This document shows positions 1 through 19,254 of a DNA stretch of 64,000 bases, in pieces; position 1 is the stretch's first letter, and each line of letters begins with the position of its first letter. Made by a program: the position numbers and the translations under genes. The notes under the pieces were generated by a model. The model was not told the origin of the DNA. It was given only the letters and a program-made list of their open reading frames with translations, and searched no databases. The stretch comes from Polyodon spathula (lineage: Eukaryota > Chordata > Actinopteri > Acipenseriformes > Polyodontidae), in NCBI RefSeq assembly GCF_017654505.1, contig NC_054539.1, forward strand, positions 64,746,256-64,810,255, written 5' to 3'.

Positions 1-6121
<6,121 letters not shown>

Positions 6122-6510
6122 TCAATATTTTTATTATTATTATTTTATTAATTATTTTTCTCCCAATTTTAAATGCCCAATTGTATTTAGGCCCAGCCCA
6201 CCGCCAGCACACCTTTGCTGACTCAGGAGCGGCGAAGATGAACACACACTGTCCTCTGAAGCGTGTGCTGTCAGCCGACCACTTCTTTTCACTCTGCAGG
6301 CCTGCCATTCAGCCAGCCCAGAAGCACAGTGTAAGAGGACAACGCAGCAATGAGCAGCTTACTGGCAAGCCCGGGTGGCACTTGACCAATTGTGCGGCAC
6401 CCTGGGCTTGCCATGGTTGGCAGTGAAATAGCTTGAACTTGAACCATAGTTTGACTATAGGACACATCCTACAATCCATGCAGAACGCCTTTACCAGATG
6501 CACCTCTTGT
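6122..6510 (-). mobile_element. tRNA-derived SINE
   Basis: On the - strand the 5' end carries an A-box-like GAGGTGCATCTGGT (6493-6506) and, about 60 bp on, a B-box-like GGTTCAAGTTC (6435-6445): an internal RNA polymerase III promoter. A body of about 300 bp follows and the 3' tail is A/T-rich (AATAATAATAATAAAAATA, 6122-6142) after AAAATTGGGAGAAAAATAA. The spacing and boxes suit a tRNA-derived SINE common in ray-finned fish. An open frame on each strand across the body is judged fortuitous. Confidence 0.65.
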
Positions 6511-6945
6511 TTTGCTTTTACTTATTCAGTTAATTTCATATGTTGATGCACGTGTGTGTCATGACAAGCAATACGTATTTATTGATTCATATTGTGTCTG
6601 GTGGCTAACTGTCTTAGGCTATCAGATCATTTTGCTTGCTTACTGAGGGGTGTTCTCTTAGCCGGACAATACTGTACTCTGTAAATACTGTAGTACATAC
6701 TATAGTACATCTCAAGATACTATAGTAGGTACTAGAATGTTCTATAGAATTCTATAGAATACTAAAGTAAGTACTATAGTATTCTATAGATATTTTTTTA
6801 TGTGGGCATCCGCATATAAAATTGATGTGCTGCATTGAATTGGTAACTGGTGCTAGTTCAGGACCCACTGTTTGAATCTAGCCTGGCTCTATAATGATTT
6901 TTACATTTTATTTGTTATTCAAATGAGCCCAATACATTTACATTC

Positions 6946-6970
6946 TTTTTTTTTTTTTTTTTTTTTTTTT
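6946..6970. repeat. T25 run
   Basis: Plain homopolymer; no retroelement end recognised beside it. Confidence 0.9.
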
Positions 6971-9900
6971 CCTGACGGTGTTATGCTAATGTATCCCTTG
7001 CTGGACAAATACATTAATCATTTTAAACTGCTTTCAATAGGCTGTTATACACAAGAGTAATTGAATCTATTTAACATGGGGTTTATGTCAGTTGTTGACA
7101 GTTGTTGTCCCAGGGCCCGAAGGTGATATTAACTTGTTCAGTTTGTCTGGTGCTTTCAACAGCAGCAACAAATGTCTTTCTAGAACAAAATCAGCAAAGT
7201 GTAACAATGCCACTGAATTTCAAAGTAAGGGTTACTAAATTAATGCATTAGCTTTTATTTCAAAGTATGACCAACTCAGAACCCATAGTTGCAGCTGATT
7301 GCTGATGGTACCCTAGATAGCAATCACAGTCTGATATGCTGCTCTTCATTGTTACAGCAATCAGCCGTGATATCAGTCATTTCATCTCAATGACAGCCAG
7401 CAGCAAGCCAGCACACCCCTAATTACCTAGAAAGAGAGCTGGATAAAGCGTTCTGTGGAAGCACTGTATTGTGCTGGCACGACCGTATTTTTAGTGGTTT
7501 TATTTTAGCCAAGAATGCTCTGAATCTCACAAATCTGAATGAAAACACTGCTTTTTCTTTTGGTCTAAGTCTGGCACTCAAGCATGTCTAGTTAATGTTA
7601 ATGCCCTAGCGAGCTGAAGAGCTAAGTGGTGGTGTATGCTGAGATTGTGAATAGTTTCATTGTGCCATTAAATCCTACTGCTTTATTGTATCTGATCCCT
7701 GGTTGATAGAGTAACAATGTGGCAGCAGTAATGATACCTGTTCTGTAGTGTGACAAGAGAAGGTAACAAAATAACCTCCTGTTATCTGATTAAAAAAAAG
7801 ATCAGTGTTTGTAATAAAGTACAAGATACAATCGCTGAACAAGAAGAATTGGAGATGAATAGAGAGACTGTGTCCTCTTGCTGTTTGATTGCTGGTTTAT
7901 TACAGGGCATTGGTCTGCATTGGTGGAAAAAACACAGGGCTGGTAAGCATGCTAGTAAATGCATACAAGACTAGAGTCTGTATGGGTTTGTTCTCTGAAG
8001 TGTTTTTAATATATCTCTGACACTCTTTTGGTAAACTTACGTTTTTAAAGGGAAACTGTTTATTTTTTTTTACTATTAATGCACTGTTTCTGTTGGTGTT
8101 TTTTTTTTTTAATGCAAATAAGTACTTCATTCAACTCAATAAGATGTTTCTGACAACACTTGAACAATTACATAATCATTCAGGGGATGCACTGTATTAG
8201 GCTATGCAGTGAAATTAGCTTGAGTATCATCTTTATGTTCCAGGGTATTCCCATTCATTCTGAGTGTTTACATATTAAGTACAAACATTGTTTTCTAAAA
8301 GGCACAGAATCATTCTGCCGGCAAGCCAAAATGTTATCTACATATTAAAAGCATTATTCAGATTCAGTACAATTTAAACATGTATACAGTATATTTTACC
8401 ATATTTCAGAATGGAAAAATGCACACAATAAACTTATCAAACAAGAAAAAAAAATATTTAGAGGTTTGTAAGTAGCCAAATGGCTGGGCAGAATCTGTCA
8501 TCACATAGGCTAGTCTAATTTGCATTTTGGCCGTTGAAAACATATACTATAACAAGCTAAACAAATAAGCTCTATCTGTTTAAATGTCGACAGAGTGAAG
8601 ACATAGAGAATGAGAACATTTTCTACAAGGCAAAACCCTGATACATTTTATAATGGAGGGTGTGCATTCTAGTCATGACATCTTTATTGGTTCATTGCCC
8701 TGCTCCATGTATATGGTATGCTTAGTTGTACATTGTGGGAAACATTAAACAAAATCCAGTCCTCTCCTCTTTTTGAAATTGTTTCTTTTGTCTGTGGTGT
8801 TTAATTATTGTATCATAATATACTGCTACAGGACCAGGCCCGGCTAGGCTTTAATTTTTGGGCTGTTTGACTGTAACTCAAGCACTACTCATTTCAGCAG
8901 AGCAATCCATTCCTGTAGTCTGCTTTTTCATGAATACAAAGCATTATTTTATTTTTTTTGACATCTTATTGACAACCTCAGACTCTTTAGGACTTCCAAG
9001 TACTCAGCTGACCATCAGTTGCAAGTTCTGATCACTCTTTGCAGTTAAAAAATAAGAACAGCTTTCACCTTTCAAACTGGGGAGCATTCACTTGAAACTG
9101 GTGAGCTTCAATGTGGAAATACTGCAGACGTTGTACCCTTCTTAGTCAAACAAAAAAAAAGTAATCACAAGCTGTTGATAAAAACATACAACTCAATTCT
9201 TCTCCTTATAAAAGGTGGTACAATAGTAAAACATGCAGTAATGCATTGTGAGCATAGTGAAGCATAGGCAAGAAGAGGAAATGGCAGATAGGTACTGAAC
9301 GATCGAACCTTGGGAAAATGCATGTAAATGCATTGTACACCTTTCGGTAAAATAATGATAAACTTCTAAATCACTGCACAATTAGCTTTGTCTTTCTCTT
9401 AAATACAAGGGACCATATTTTCAAAGCTGATAAAATTCCACATTCATCTTATAAATTTAATTATATAGCCTACTTTGTTGTTTTGTTCTAGTTTTGTAAT
9501 ATTAACAGTTAATTGAAGACTAGCTGCTTTGAAAATATGTCCCAGGTTTAGAATCTGAGCTATTATTAAAACAAATGACTTCCATCTAGGCCTTATTTTA
9601 GAGTACATGAATTCAGTTTAAGGAAATGGTGGGTGGCTTCAGGAGCCATGCTTTAACAAGGACACAGAGCGTAAGACTCACGTTTACTGCACAGCAGTGT
9701 CTGTTTATATTGCTGGGTAGGGTTTATGTCCATAACGTATGTGCTCAATTGTGTGGGAAAGAATATCCATGTTAACTCCACTCCCCAGGGTGATAAAACA
9801 CAGAGAAGGTCTACTAGGCACTGCTGACATCACACTGGACTGTCTTTTTTAAAAAAATGTTTTCACTAGGTTGTACAAATTGCAGGCCCATGCTTCCTAC

Positions 9901-11508
9901 CTAGAGTTTGAATGGAAACAGGATGTGCAACTTGTTTCTCTTTTGTGGTGGAAGACAGTGTAAATTTAAATACACAGGAAGTGCAGCAAGGTCATATTAG
10001 TGTGACAAGAGAGACCGAGAGACAGAGTGAAAGAGGGGAGAGAGAGGCAGAGAAAAAAGAGAGAGAGAGACCAGGCAGGTCGCGTGCAAATCACGTGCAG
10101 GCTTATCCAAACTATTAAACCAGCGGAGAACGGTTCTGGAAACTGTCCCTATCATGGTAGGTTAAGCGTGAAGCTTTTTTTTTTAAATCTGATTTACTTC
10201 TTTTGAAGAAACAGTACAGTAGTTTTCCACTATGCCCTCCAGTAGGCCCTTTTATGAATCCTAATACATTCAAGATGCCAGCTGTGAGTTAAGTTTTTTG
10301 CCGACAAGCGGTCTAATTTGGGCATTTTGTGAGCATAATGTATTTTCTAGCAGTTTGAATGTTATGTTAGGACTTCAGTCTGATTATATGCACATACACA
10401 AAATAAGTACAGTATAAAAGTTTTCATAGGGTATGATGCTGCAATCGTGGTAAAAAAAACAACTTTAAGTTTGCTCAAAAATCTGATTTTGGCAGTAACA
10501 CACAGAAGTAAAATTTCTTGGTAAATTTGGTTGTAGCTTATGTGAAAGGAGCTGGAAGCAGAGAGTTAAAAGTAAAAGTGTAGCCATGACAAATGATCTA
10601 GTATTGAACAAAATTAGGAATAACCTGAAGAAAATAAAGTTGCCTCCCTGCTCAGCTGTGCAATACTGCACCAACTTAAAATGTGTAGCTCTGTCTTTGT
10701 TGTGTTAAAGGTTGTTTGTGATTTGACCACTGTGCCAACTTTGTTGCTCTAAGCTAGTGGTTTTCTGCAAGTTTTACCAAGGGTGGGCTTCAGCAGGCTG
10801 TGCGTAAGGACCAAGCTTACTTTATAAGCAATGGAGCGCACAGCAGTGTCTGTTTTTATTACTGAGTAGAGTATATGTCCAAGACCCCCCTGTTTCATTA
10901 CTGTAGGCCTTCATTCTGAGCTGTACTATTCAACTAGTGTGGCGTATAAATGGGATTAGTACTAATTAAATTACAGTAACTTCTATGAATGTATGACAGA
11001 AAATGTGTGCATGTCTGTGGCTTTAAACAAGGTGAGGTTCTGTATAATGGATTTAAAAAAAAAAAAAACTTTGTCAGCTGTTAATAACAGTGCTTAGAGT
11101 AGCTGGCAGGGTAGCTCCTATAAGATTGTGCTTCGGAGCTGAACTAATTGCAAGGTCACTGAGTTTGTCAAACCAAGAAAATCCATACAATATAGAAAAC
11201 CCTTTGTTGACACAGTGCAAAGCTTTGGCTGTGGCTGAGGATATTGAAACTGTCACCTGTTCATAAGGAAGTTATTTGGATACAGCTTCAAATTACGGTC
11301 CCACCAGGCAGGATATTCGCAGTGGGTAATTGGTGGTTTTTATAATGCAGGAGAACTATCGAGTGAAAAGGGCAATAAAAATATAAAACCAGAGATCAAG
11401 AGAACCTGCAGGCTGTGGCAATGGGGATCTTTTACTGCCTGAATCAAGTCTGTCCGAATCTGTGAGCTTTCCAGCTAAAGACTTAAAGGCTAACAGTGTG
11501 TGCCCCCC

Positions 11509-11587
11509 ATCTACCACCCTCCCTCCTTTCCTCCGTCTCTCCCCTCCCTCTCTCTCCCCTCCCTCCTTCTTTCTCTCCCTCCCTCTG
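11509..11587. repeat. CT-rich polypyrimidine tract
   Basis: About 80 bases almost wholly C and T (CCCTCCCTCCTTTCC-type units). Purine-rich on the - strand; may form triplex DNA. No downstream splice site with a believable exon. Confidence 0.8.
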
Positions 11588-13496
11588 GGTGTTGGTGGAA
11601 AAGCTCTTGTTCTGTTCATTTACAAATGCCTGGGAGCTAGGAAAGTAAGAGAATTAGAGAATTAGTGAACGCAGCTCCTGGTTTATTTTAGACACAGTCA
11701 CACTCTTAGATCATATTAGAAACAGCAGATGGGCTTATGTCTGAAATGTGCCTGTTCTCCTACTTATTTTTTTCTCTATTAACTTGACAGCATCTGAAAT
11801 AATGAGAGGTCGTAATTAGCCTTCATTAAGTACAGGGCGGGAATTTGTTGTTCACCATATAGAAATGCAGTCCTGTAGCATGCATTTTAACATTCTTTCA
11901 AACTGCCTCAGTATGCTTTGAAGCCTGTAAATGTGCGAATGAGGCAAGGATAGATTGGTGGCAATGTTTATTTATTTTTTGGACAATGTTTCGGACCATC
12001 TTAACAACGTAGTCTTCTCTAAACCCTGTGTATGACACATGTTATATGTAGGGATCTACTTAAATCTTGGTAAATGTACGTATTTTTCGCAGGTAGGTTA
12101 TGGAATAAAATTAGGATTTCGCTGACCTGTTTAAACGTTAAGTTAACCTAAGTAGATAATATTTCAGATCACTATAAAAGCCTATAAAAAGTGGTACTTG
12201 CTTCCTTACTAAAACAGAGTGCTGTCATTTGTTAAAGGCAAGCATGCAGCAGTTGCAGTTGCTGCTGATATTCTCTGTCTCTCTGGTGTGAAAACTTGCC
12301 CATACAGTGAGACTGTACGTCTGCATCTACTGAATTGGTTGGAAGTGTAAAGCAAAGCTTTGCCAAGTTATATGTGGTAATCGATTAGAAACAGTCCCAA
12401 AACTCAGTTACCCATGGGCACCTGGCATTCTTTAATAAAAGCCATATATGCAGCATGTTATAATTCATTGTCATGTTGTTTGTCCCACCCAGGAATTCAT
12501 TTTATTAGTACCGAGTCAAAACAAAGAAAACGTGCCTATACGGGTCTAAAATTCTAACTGCGTTTAATAAGCAAGCAGCAGGTTGTTTGAAGCGAGGTGG
12601 CTGTGCTAGATTGTACCTGTAGTACTGATTTAACTTAGCTACAGCCGACAGCAATACTTTTTGTCTGCACTGACTTTCCAGTTTGTTTTAAAGCTGTTAT
12701 TTGTTTTATGTTCCATTTAGCAGCCTCTGTAGTAGACTTTCGTTTAATGTGTGATTCTGAAGTAAAATAGTGATTGATCGTATTTTCTCCAGTCACATTA
12801 CAAAATGTGCAAAACAACTGACCTCATTGTGCATGTAAAGTTTATTTGGGAAATGTCTTGACACGATCCTCAGCCGAAGTATACTTTGCTTTTTTTTTTC
12901 TTTGTCGTCCATGTTCGGTATTTTACTTCCAATGCTGAAAACTATTTAGCAACTTAATCAAAATAACAATGCAACATTGACTTTGTTCCTCCTTCTACTG
13001 TACAGTACCGGCCACAGAAAAGCCAGTACAGATGCACTGATAGGCTGATTAAAACATGTGAACCGTAAACAAAGTGAAACACTTTGGAGTGTATTTATAA
13101 AAATAAATAAATAAAACAGGGATTAAAAAAAAAACTCTACAGAATTAAGATACATAGTTTGCATCACTTGAGGTGTGCATTAGTTAATTTAAATTAGGTT
13201 TCTTTTTTCTCTCTGTACTGGTCCGGTATGCATTGCCCCCGAAATCCGCAAAATCACGAATTAGATAGACCCCTAGTTATATATAACTGCCTTTGGACTT
13301 CACAAAATGATCAGCAGTGGTATTAAGAATATACAGTATTTAGCACACTAACTTACACAGAGTGATACTGCCCTTCAGTTTTTTTAAAAATGACCAATTT
13401 TGTTTTTCCCACATTGTATCAATTTATTGATAATTAAACATGGCATTTGAACATAAATATAACATTGATAGTTAAAATAAGTATATTTAGAAATAT

Positions 13497-13499
<3 letters not shown>

Positions 13500-13527
<28 letters not shown>
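13500..13527. repeat. T28 run
   Basis: Homopolymer followed by AATTAAAGCCTTTAATTAAAG, a short palindrome. Confidence 0.9.
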
Positions 13528-13531
<4 letters not shown>

Positions 13532-13738
13532 AAAGCCTTTAATTAAAGATTTTCAATCAGACTCATGTTGCTGTAATAGTAAATAAAGCATCTGAAGAAA
13601 CTTACTTGTCATAATGTTTATAAACATCACTTGGCTCATTGCTGGCGTTAAAATAAGCGGGAAAACTTACAACAGTTCAGAATACAAATGTCCAGCACTG
13701 TGAGAGAAACATATTTACTTCCACTAACACTGTAGTAA

Positions 13739-14456
13739 CAGTCCAGCAATGTCATGTGAGAGTAATCCTGTGTACAGTCCTGCAATGGCATGTGATGGTA
13801 ATCCTGTGTACAGTCCTGCAATGGCATGTGATGGTAATCCTGTGTACAGTCCTGCAATGGCATGTGATTGTAATCCTGTGTACAGTACAGCAATGTCATG
13901 TGAGAGTAATCCTGTGTACAGTACAGCAATGTCATGTGAGAGTAATCCTGTGTACAGTACAGCAATGTCATGTGAGAGTAATCCTGTGTACAGTATAGAA
14001 ATGTCATGTGAGAGTAATCATGTGTACAGTACAGCAATACCATGTGAGAGTAATCCTGTGTACAGTACAGCAATACCATGTGAGAGTAATCCTGTGTACA
14101 GTACAGCAATGTCATGTGAGAGTAATCCTGTGTACAGTACAGCATGTGATGTAATCACAGTGCAATGATGTGAGTAATCCTGTGTACAGTATAGAAATGT
14201 CATGTGAGAGTAATCCTGTGTACAGTACAGCAATACCATGTGAGAGTAATCCTGTGTACAGTCCAGCAATACCATGTGAGAGTAATCCTGTGTACAGTCC
14301 AGCAATGTCATGTGAGAGTAATCCTGTGTACAGTCCAGCAATGTCATGTGAGAGTAATCCTGTGTACAGTATAGAAATGTCATGTGAGAGTAATCCTGTG
14401 TACAGTACAGCAATACCATGTGAGAGTAATCCTGTGTACAGTCCAGCAATGTCATG
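13739..14456. repeat. 36-bp minisatellite
   Basis: About 20 tandem units of 36 bp, core CATGTGAGAGTAATCCTGTG followed by TACAGTACAGCAATGT. Variants differ at a few sites (GAGAGT or GATGGT; CAGTCC, CAGTAC or CAGTAT; CAATGTC or CAATACC). One unit near 14140-14175 is scrambled (TGTGATGTAATCACAG). Since 36 is a multiple of 3, several frames on both strands stay open for 80-165 codons and encode a 12-residue repeat (MSCESNPVYSTA on +). No start context, splice signal or flanking domain supports a gene. Confidence 0.95.
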
Positions 14457-15639
14457 AAACACTTTGATAAAAAGGAGTGTTGACGGACTCATTGCCGCAC
14501 AGGTTCACTGCTGTGTATCATCCGATAGTAGTTGAAATAGCGCCCCTTTCGTATAAACGCTTCAAATTGAGTTGAAGTTATTCCAAGTAGAAGATGCATA
14601 CAGTGGACTGTCAAAAAATGTAATAAATGAGCTCAAATACAAGTTGTTGGAGGCAGAGAAAACTGCCCTTGGGACCTTATTATATATTTTTTAACATCAA
14701 TTTAACCAAATCCCCGTGTGTGAAAACTGGATAACAGCAGGGGTGCTTTCTCTTTGATATTTGTATTCCATATGTTACATGTCCCATACATCTGTTACCA
14801 GCAGTGTATGCTGAACAGTTTAAAATAAAATGTACTGAAACATAACAGACTTCATGACTCTCTTCATTTTAAGTGATGATGTGTACTCCACTGGCAACAG
14901 ATGTGGGGGACATGAGAAAAAGACTAGTTATTTTACTTGTGTGGCTATTATTGTTTAGTGACTTATATTGTAAAGCCTGTAACAGCTATTTATACAGTTT
15001 GTGTGAGGCATGGCATGTTTACACAAGAAAGCATATTGATTTTGAAAGCAGAGGTCGCGTTAGCTTTTATTGTTCATGCTTTCCTGAAATGCACGTCCAA
15101 AATTGTACGTCCCACCCATCAGAATATGAATTTCAATATTAATCAGTTATTTGTAGAAACGGCAAGCCTAGTTAATAAAGGCTAATAACGCTATATACAT
15201 ATTAGCAGATGTGTTTATATTTCTAACCAAATAAACTTTTAATATGCAAGAAAATTATTACAACACAAAACTGTAAAAAACACTCACCAAACTCTCTTGA
15301 GGGTCTGATCATGGGATGTCTATCACTGCATCCTGTATTTCTTTATTAGAAATGTTCTCTTGAGTCAACAAAGAAAAGCCTATCTGATAGCTTTCACAAA
15401 ATATCACAATTGTATTCTTAATGAGAAGATTGTGTACAGAGCAGTTTAGCTGCATGTTTTTTTTTTCTTAGCAACAGTGGTGCATATAATAGGGGAAAAA
15501 ATATGAGCAAAATCCTTTAAAAACAAAGTAAAAAAGTACATCAGTGTACTATGAATGTTCATTATTTTAATATAAATTAAAAATAATAAAAAATGTTCCC
15601 TGCTATAAATCAAAATTTGCTCCTTTCTGCAGCACCAGC
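14457..15639. other. AT-rich noncoding DNA
   Basis: Two overlapping open frames at 14873-15185 have no recognisable domain. Nothing else seen. Confidence 0.55.
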
Positions 15640-17540
15640 GAAGATTTCAATTGCTCATGTGAAGTTAAAATATTCAATGTCATGGCCCTCCACACGAGAA
15701 ACTTAAATTCTACGATAAAACTTTCTTTTGTGACTTTGATACAAGGCGTAGAGGTTTTTTTCTGGCGGTTTCATAAGAATCATCAAGTCTTTGCTGTGTG
15801 CTCTTTGAGTTAAGAATGCTATTTTGAACACTGAAACTATGTTCGCATTCCACTGTAGAGACGGGTATGACAAGGGCTGTGTTTGAAAGTCTTGAAAACT
15901 GTGGGAAAATATCTGCATAGTCTGTTGTCAATGCCTGACAAGTACATGTGAAGTTCAATGCGCCGTGGTTCTTCATTGTGAGTTTAAAGGGCAGAAATTA
16001 ATTTCTTAGGACGTCAGCATCTGTAACTGGCGGTATTCCTTGGGTCTCTGCACATAAATTCCAGTCTCGTGGCTTTGTATTTGTTTACATTTGTCTGACC
16101 AGTGAACTGAAGTTTGTATCTCTTGAAGTGCTGGTCTGTGATCTCTTGCTCAAAGCTTCTCTGTCAGTGCTAGAGGTAAGTAAGTCACCAAGCAAATCTA
16201 AAGCTGTCTTTACTGATGGTTTGATCAGGCCAAGGTTTACATTCTCCAATTGAACAACTTTATTGAGTCTGTTCATGATGGGCATTACGTCAAGTAACAT
16301 GTATGTGGTTGCTACAAAGCTGTAGGTTGAAACTTGTTTATGCAAACCCTCCGTTGTCGCATTGGTCTGGGCATCTTCACGGAACTGCAGTACAAGAGTA
16401 GGCCAATTTCTTTATATTCCTTCCACTACTCTGCCAAGCGACAGCCACCTCACAGAACATGGCGCTTTTAAACTCCTGAAGTCTCCTTCATCAAGAATTC
16501 GATTGAGTTCTTAGAGGTTTTCATAGCGGCAAGCAGAGTACTTGAAGTAGTTGAACACATTGTTGACTGTTTGCCTATACTGATTAATTTTGTTTAATTC
16601 TGCAGCAGCCCCTGAAAAGGTGAGTGCTACATGATGTTCTGTACAATGAACAGGTGTAATTCGGGGATTCAGTTGTTTTAAACAAGGGCTAACCCCCTAC
16701 ACGCTCCCGGTCATCAAAGCTGCTCCACCAGACCTAAAGCCGACAACTTTAGCTTTTGGGATATTATGCTGTTGTAGAACAAACTTAATTTTATTAGTTG
16801 AAGTTTCAGCACTAGCAGCAGGCACGTCAAAATTACCAATCAGCCGAGAAGCAGCTTTGCCGTTGTTCATGTAGTGTATATAAAAAATCTATTTCTTCCT
16901 AATATTTGTTTAATATAACTGTTTCGTCAACCAAAATTCCAACAAAAGGACTTGCACGCACTTCCTGGATAATTTTCTCCCTTACACAATCAGCTAAGGC
17001 GTGCTGCATGTTTGTCACAGATGAGTGGTGTCTATATAAATCATCAAGTTTGAGGTTTGTATTTAAGCTCTGAAGTCACATTATAGAAGAGAACTTCTCA
17101 TTTGCCATCCAATAGACGGTCCGCATGGTAATCAGATCGGACTCTGAGCTCTGTTTTTTACTTTCCTCGGCAAGTGTTTTCATTTTTTTCTGTGTTCCTG
17201 CAACAGCAGCAGTATTTCCATGTTTGTGCAGATTAATATGTATATGCATTTTTTCTGCACAGAAAGCTTTTTCACAAACGTGACAATACATTTTGCTGTC
17301 TCGATAAACAAGCCATGGGTATGTCTTCTCCCATTCAGAGTTATATGAATGGCTTTTTCACTTGCATTTTTCTGCATTATTCGGTCACTGATGTGCTCAC
17401 ACACTCTCCTGCAGAAGTAGAAGGGTGCTGATCTTTTCATTAGATGCTGACTGCTTAGAAAAGAATCTCCCGAACGACATCTGCTTTGCCATTTTGACAC
17501 ACACTCACTAGTCTGACCACCAAAAACATCTGCAAAGCAA
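15640..17540 (-). mobile_element. hAT (Ac-like, ZNF862-type) DNA transposon, decayed
   Basis: A near full-length transposase gene is spread over all frames of the - strand. From its start: MAKQMSFGRFFSKQSASNEK (from 17490), a K-Y-P-W-L-style segment, a CHVCEKAF zinc finger (about 17285), VGILVDETVILN around the first catalytic Asp (about 16940), SGGAALMTG (about 16725), HCTEHHVALTFSGAAAELN (about 16650-16600), APCSVRWLSLGRVVE (about 16460), LHKQVSTYSFVATTYMLLDV (about 16345) and LVIPVSTVECEHSFSVQN, the hAT dimerisation signature (about 15860). The second catalytic position is usually Asp in S-D-G-A; here it is Gly. Many stops and shifts make it inactive. The terminal inverted repeats were not located. 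Confidence 0.85.
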
Positions 17541-18239
17541 TACAGTACTCGGGCTTAATGCTGCCACCTGCAGGATTGGAGTGTATTTTGTAAATGCTGT
17601 TTAAATTTTCCTTTAAAAAAAAAAATGGATAATGTTATTACTGTACAGTATGTTGGAGTGAAGCAGGCAATCTAGAGGGGTAGAAGAAAACTGCATCCCC
17701 TTGAACAGTTGATGTCAGAGATTACACATGCAGTTTCTCAGCTGCTTATTAATAAAAAAAAGCAGTCCAGTGCTGCACTGCCACGGCCCATAGCCAGATC
17801 TGATTTATACTCCATTTACAAGGGCAGCTAACTGGACTCAACTTCCATTCCCTCTGTAGAAACAACAAGAGAAGGAAGACTGTGGAAGCAGATTGTTTTA
17901 TTGATCCTTCCATTAATACACCAATAAAAAAAATAAAAATAAAAAAAGAAACAGCCCTTGAGTTGATTGAGTGTAAGCAAGTGCAAGGCCTTGTTACACT
18001 AAGTTACTGTTTTGAATGCCCAGTGGTCTTACTCTACTTTTTCAAAACAAGTGGGTGTTTTGAAGTGGTATCGCATGTTTATTTAGTTAGAGTGAGGTAA
18101 ATTTCCATTACAGTTTAGTGTGGGCATTGAGAAATTGCATCATAAAGCTGCACTGAGCTGTTTATTTTCCCCATGCCAAACAGTGCCCAGCAGCTATAAC
18201 AGCTTGCAGTTTTAGCATAAGTATTTGGGCACTGCAGTG
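17541..18239. other. Noncoding DNA between hAT and CR1 remnants
   Basis: Nothing recognised; short AT-rich runs only. Confidence 0.6.
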
Positions 18240-19254
18240 CTTTGAGTTTCAGTCATTCTTTATGACTCACAAGGATTTGTGTCTTTCATTTCCATACAAC
18301 CTCAGTCTTATCTCTTTTGTTGATAGCATTGAACATTTGATGGGAAACAGCATCTATTTTGTTACTATCCATTCTGTACTTGCCTCTAATGTTTTTGCTC
18401 CCTGTGTGCAAGACTTTGCATTTATTCATATTACATTTCAACTGCCATGTGTCAGCCCAAGCTTGAATCTTGGCTAAATCTCTTTATATTATTAAAGTTG
18501 CTGATTGGGAGTTGGATACCCCTCCCAGTTTTGTGTTGTCTGCAAATTTACATAGTTTACTGATTTATGTCTTGGTCCAAGTCATTTATATGGATTAATA
18601 ATAGCAATGGTCCCAATAGTGATCCCTGTAGTACCCCACTTGTTATGTTCCTCCAGTTTGATGTCTGGCCTCTAGTTATAACTCTCTGCTTCCTATCTTG
18701 TAACCAGTTATGAATCCACGTGGCTACTTTACCATTTATTCCTATTGATTTCATCTTTAGATATAGCCTTCCGTGCTGTACTTTGTCAAATGCTTTTTGA
18801 AAATCTAAGTAGATTATGTCATACACACTATTTTTGTCCACTAATAGTCACCTCCAGAAAGAAATATAGTAAATGAGTTAAACAAGATCTACCCTAAAGC
18901 CTTGTTAGCTGTCTCCTATACTGTTGTTACTACATAAATATTTCTCCATTTTGGTCCTCATGATCGTTTCCGTGATTTTACATATGATTGATGTTAAACT
19001 TATAGGTCTGTAGTTCCCAGGGTCAAATTTTCAATTTTCAACATTGTCAGTTTTCCAGTTCAGTGGGGTGGCTACATTATTTATAGATTTATTGAATATA
19101 TAATATATTGGTTTAAAATCTGTTCTCTAGTTTCCCTCTGGACTCTTAGACAGATTCCTTCGGGCCCTGGGGTTTTGTTTAATTTAAGTGCTGCTAGCTC
19201 CCTGATTTCCATTACATGAGAGTAGATGTTGAACTTCATGCTAATTTGAACTTG
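18240..19254 (-). mobile_element. CR1/Jockey-like LINE reverse transcriptase, decayed
   Basis: The - strand carries most of a reverse transcriptase: LKLNKTPGPEGICLR (about 19190, motif 0), PGNYRPISL-like residues across a frame change (about 19020), IIYLDFQKAFDKVQHGRLYL (about 18810, motif A), VLQGSLLGPLLLLIHINDLD (about 18620), then a box reading F-A-D-N-T-K (about 18550) where active enzymes have F-A-D-D. Downstream W-A-D-T-W-Q and K-C-K-V-L-H segments follow in shifted frames. It is an older copy of a family distinct from the CR1 at 34.4 kb. It directly follows the 3' end of the R2-like element. Confidence 0.85.

Larger units (their letters stand above)
6511..13499. other. AT-rich noncoding DNA
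   Basis: No gene recognised. Contains TACTATAGTA palindrome clusters (6660-6790), the T25 run, a GA-rich patch at 10010-10080 and the polypyrimidine tract at 11509. A TAATTAGC-bearing segment at 11780-11830 could be a conserved noncoding element, which cannot be judged without alignment. Confidence 0.55.

Noticed and set aside
9912..10118. Arg/Glu-rich frame considered as the missing upstream DNMT3A exon
   Set aside because: The charge comes from a GA-rich simple repeat; the donor (CAG|GTCGCG) is poor and the GRPGRKRK-type motif is absent.
13648..14492. Long open frames on both strands (up to 165 codons)
   Set aside because: They are produced by the 36-bp minisatellite, have no domain, start context or splice signals, and exist in several frames at once.
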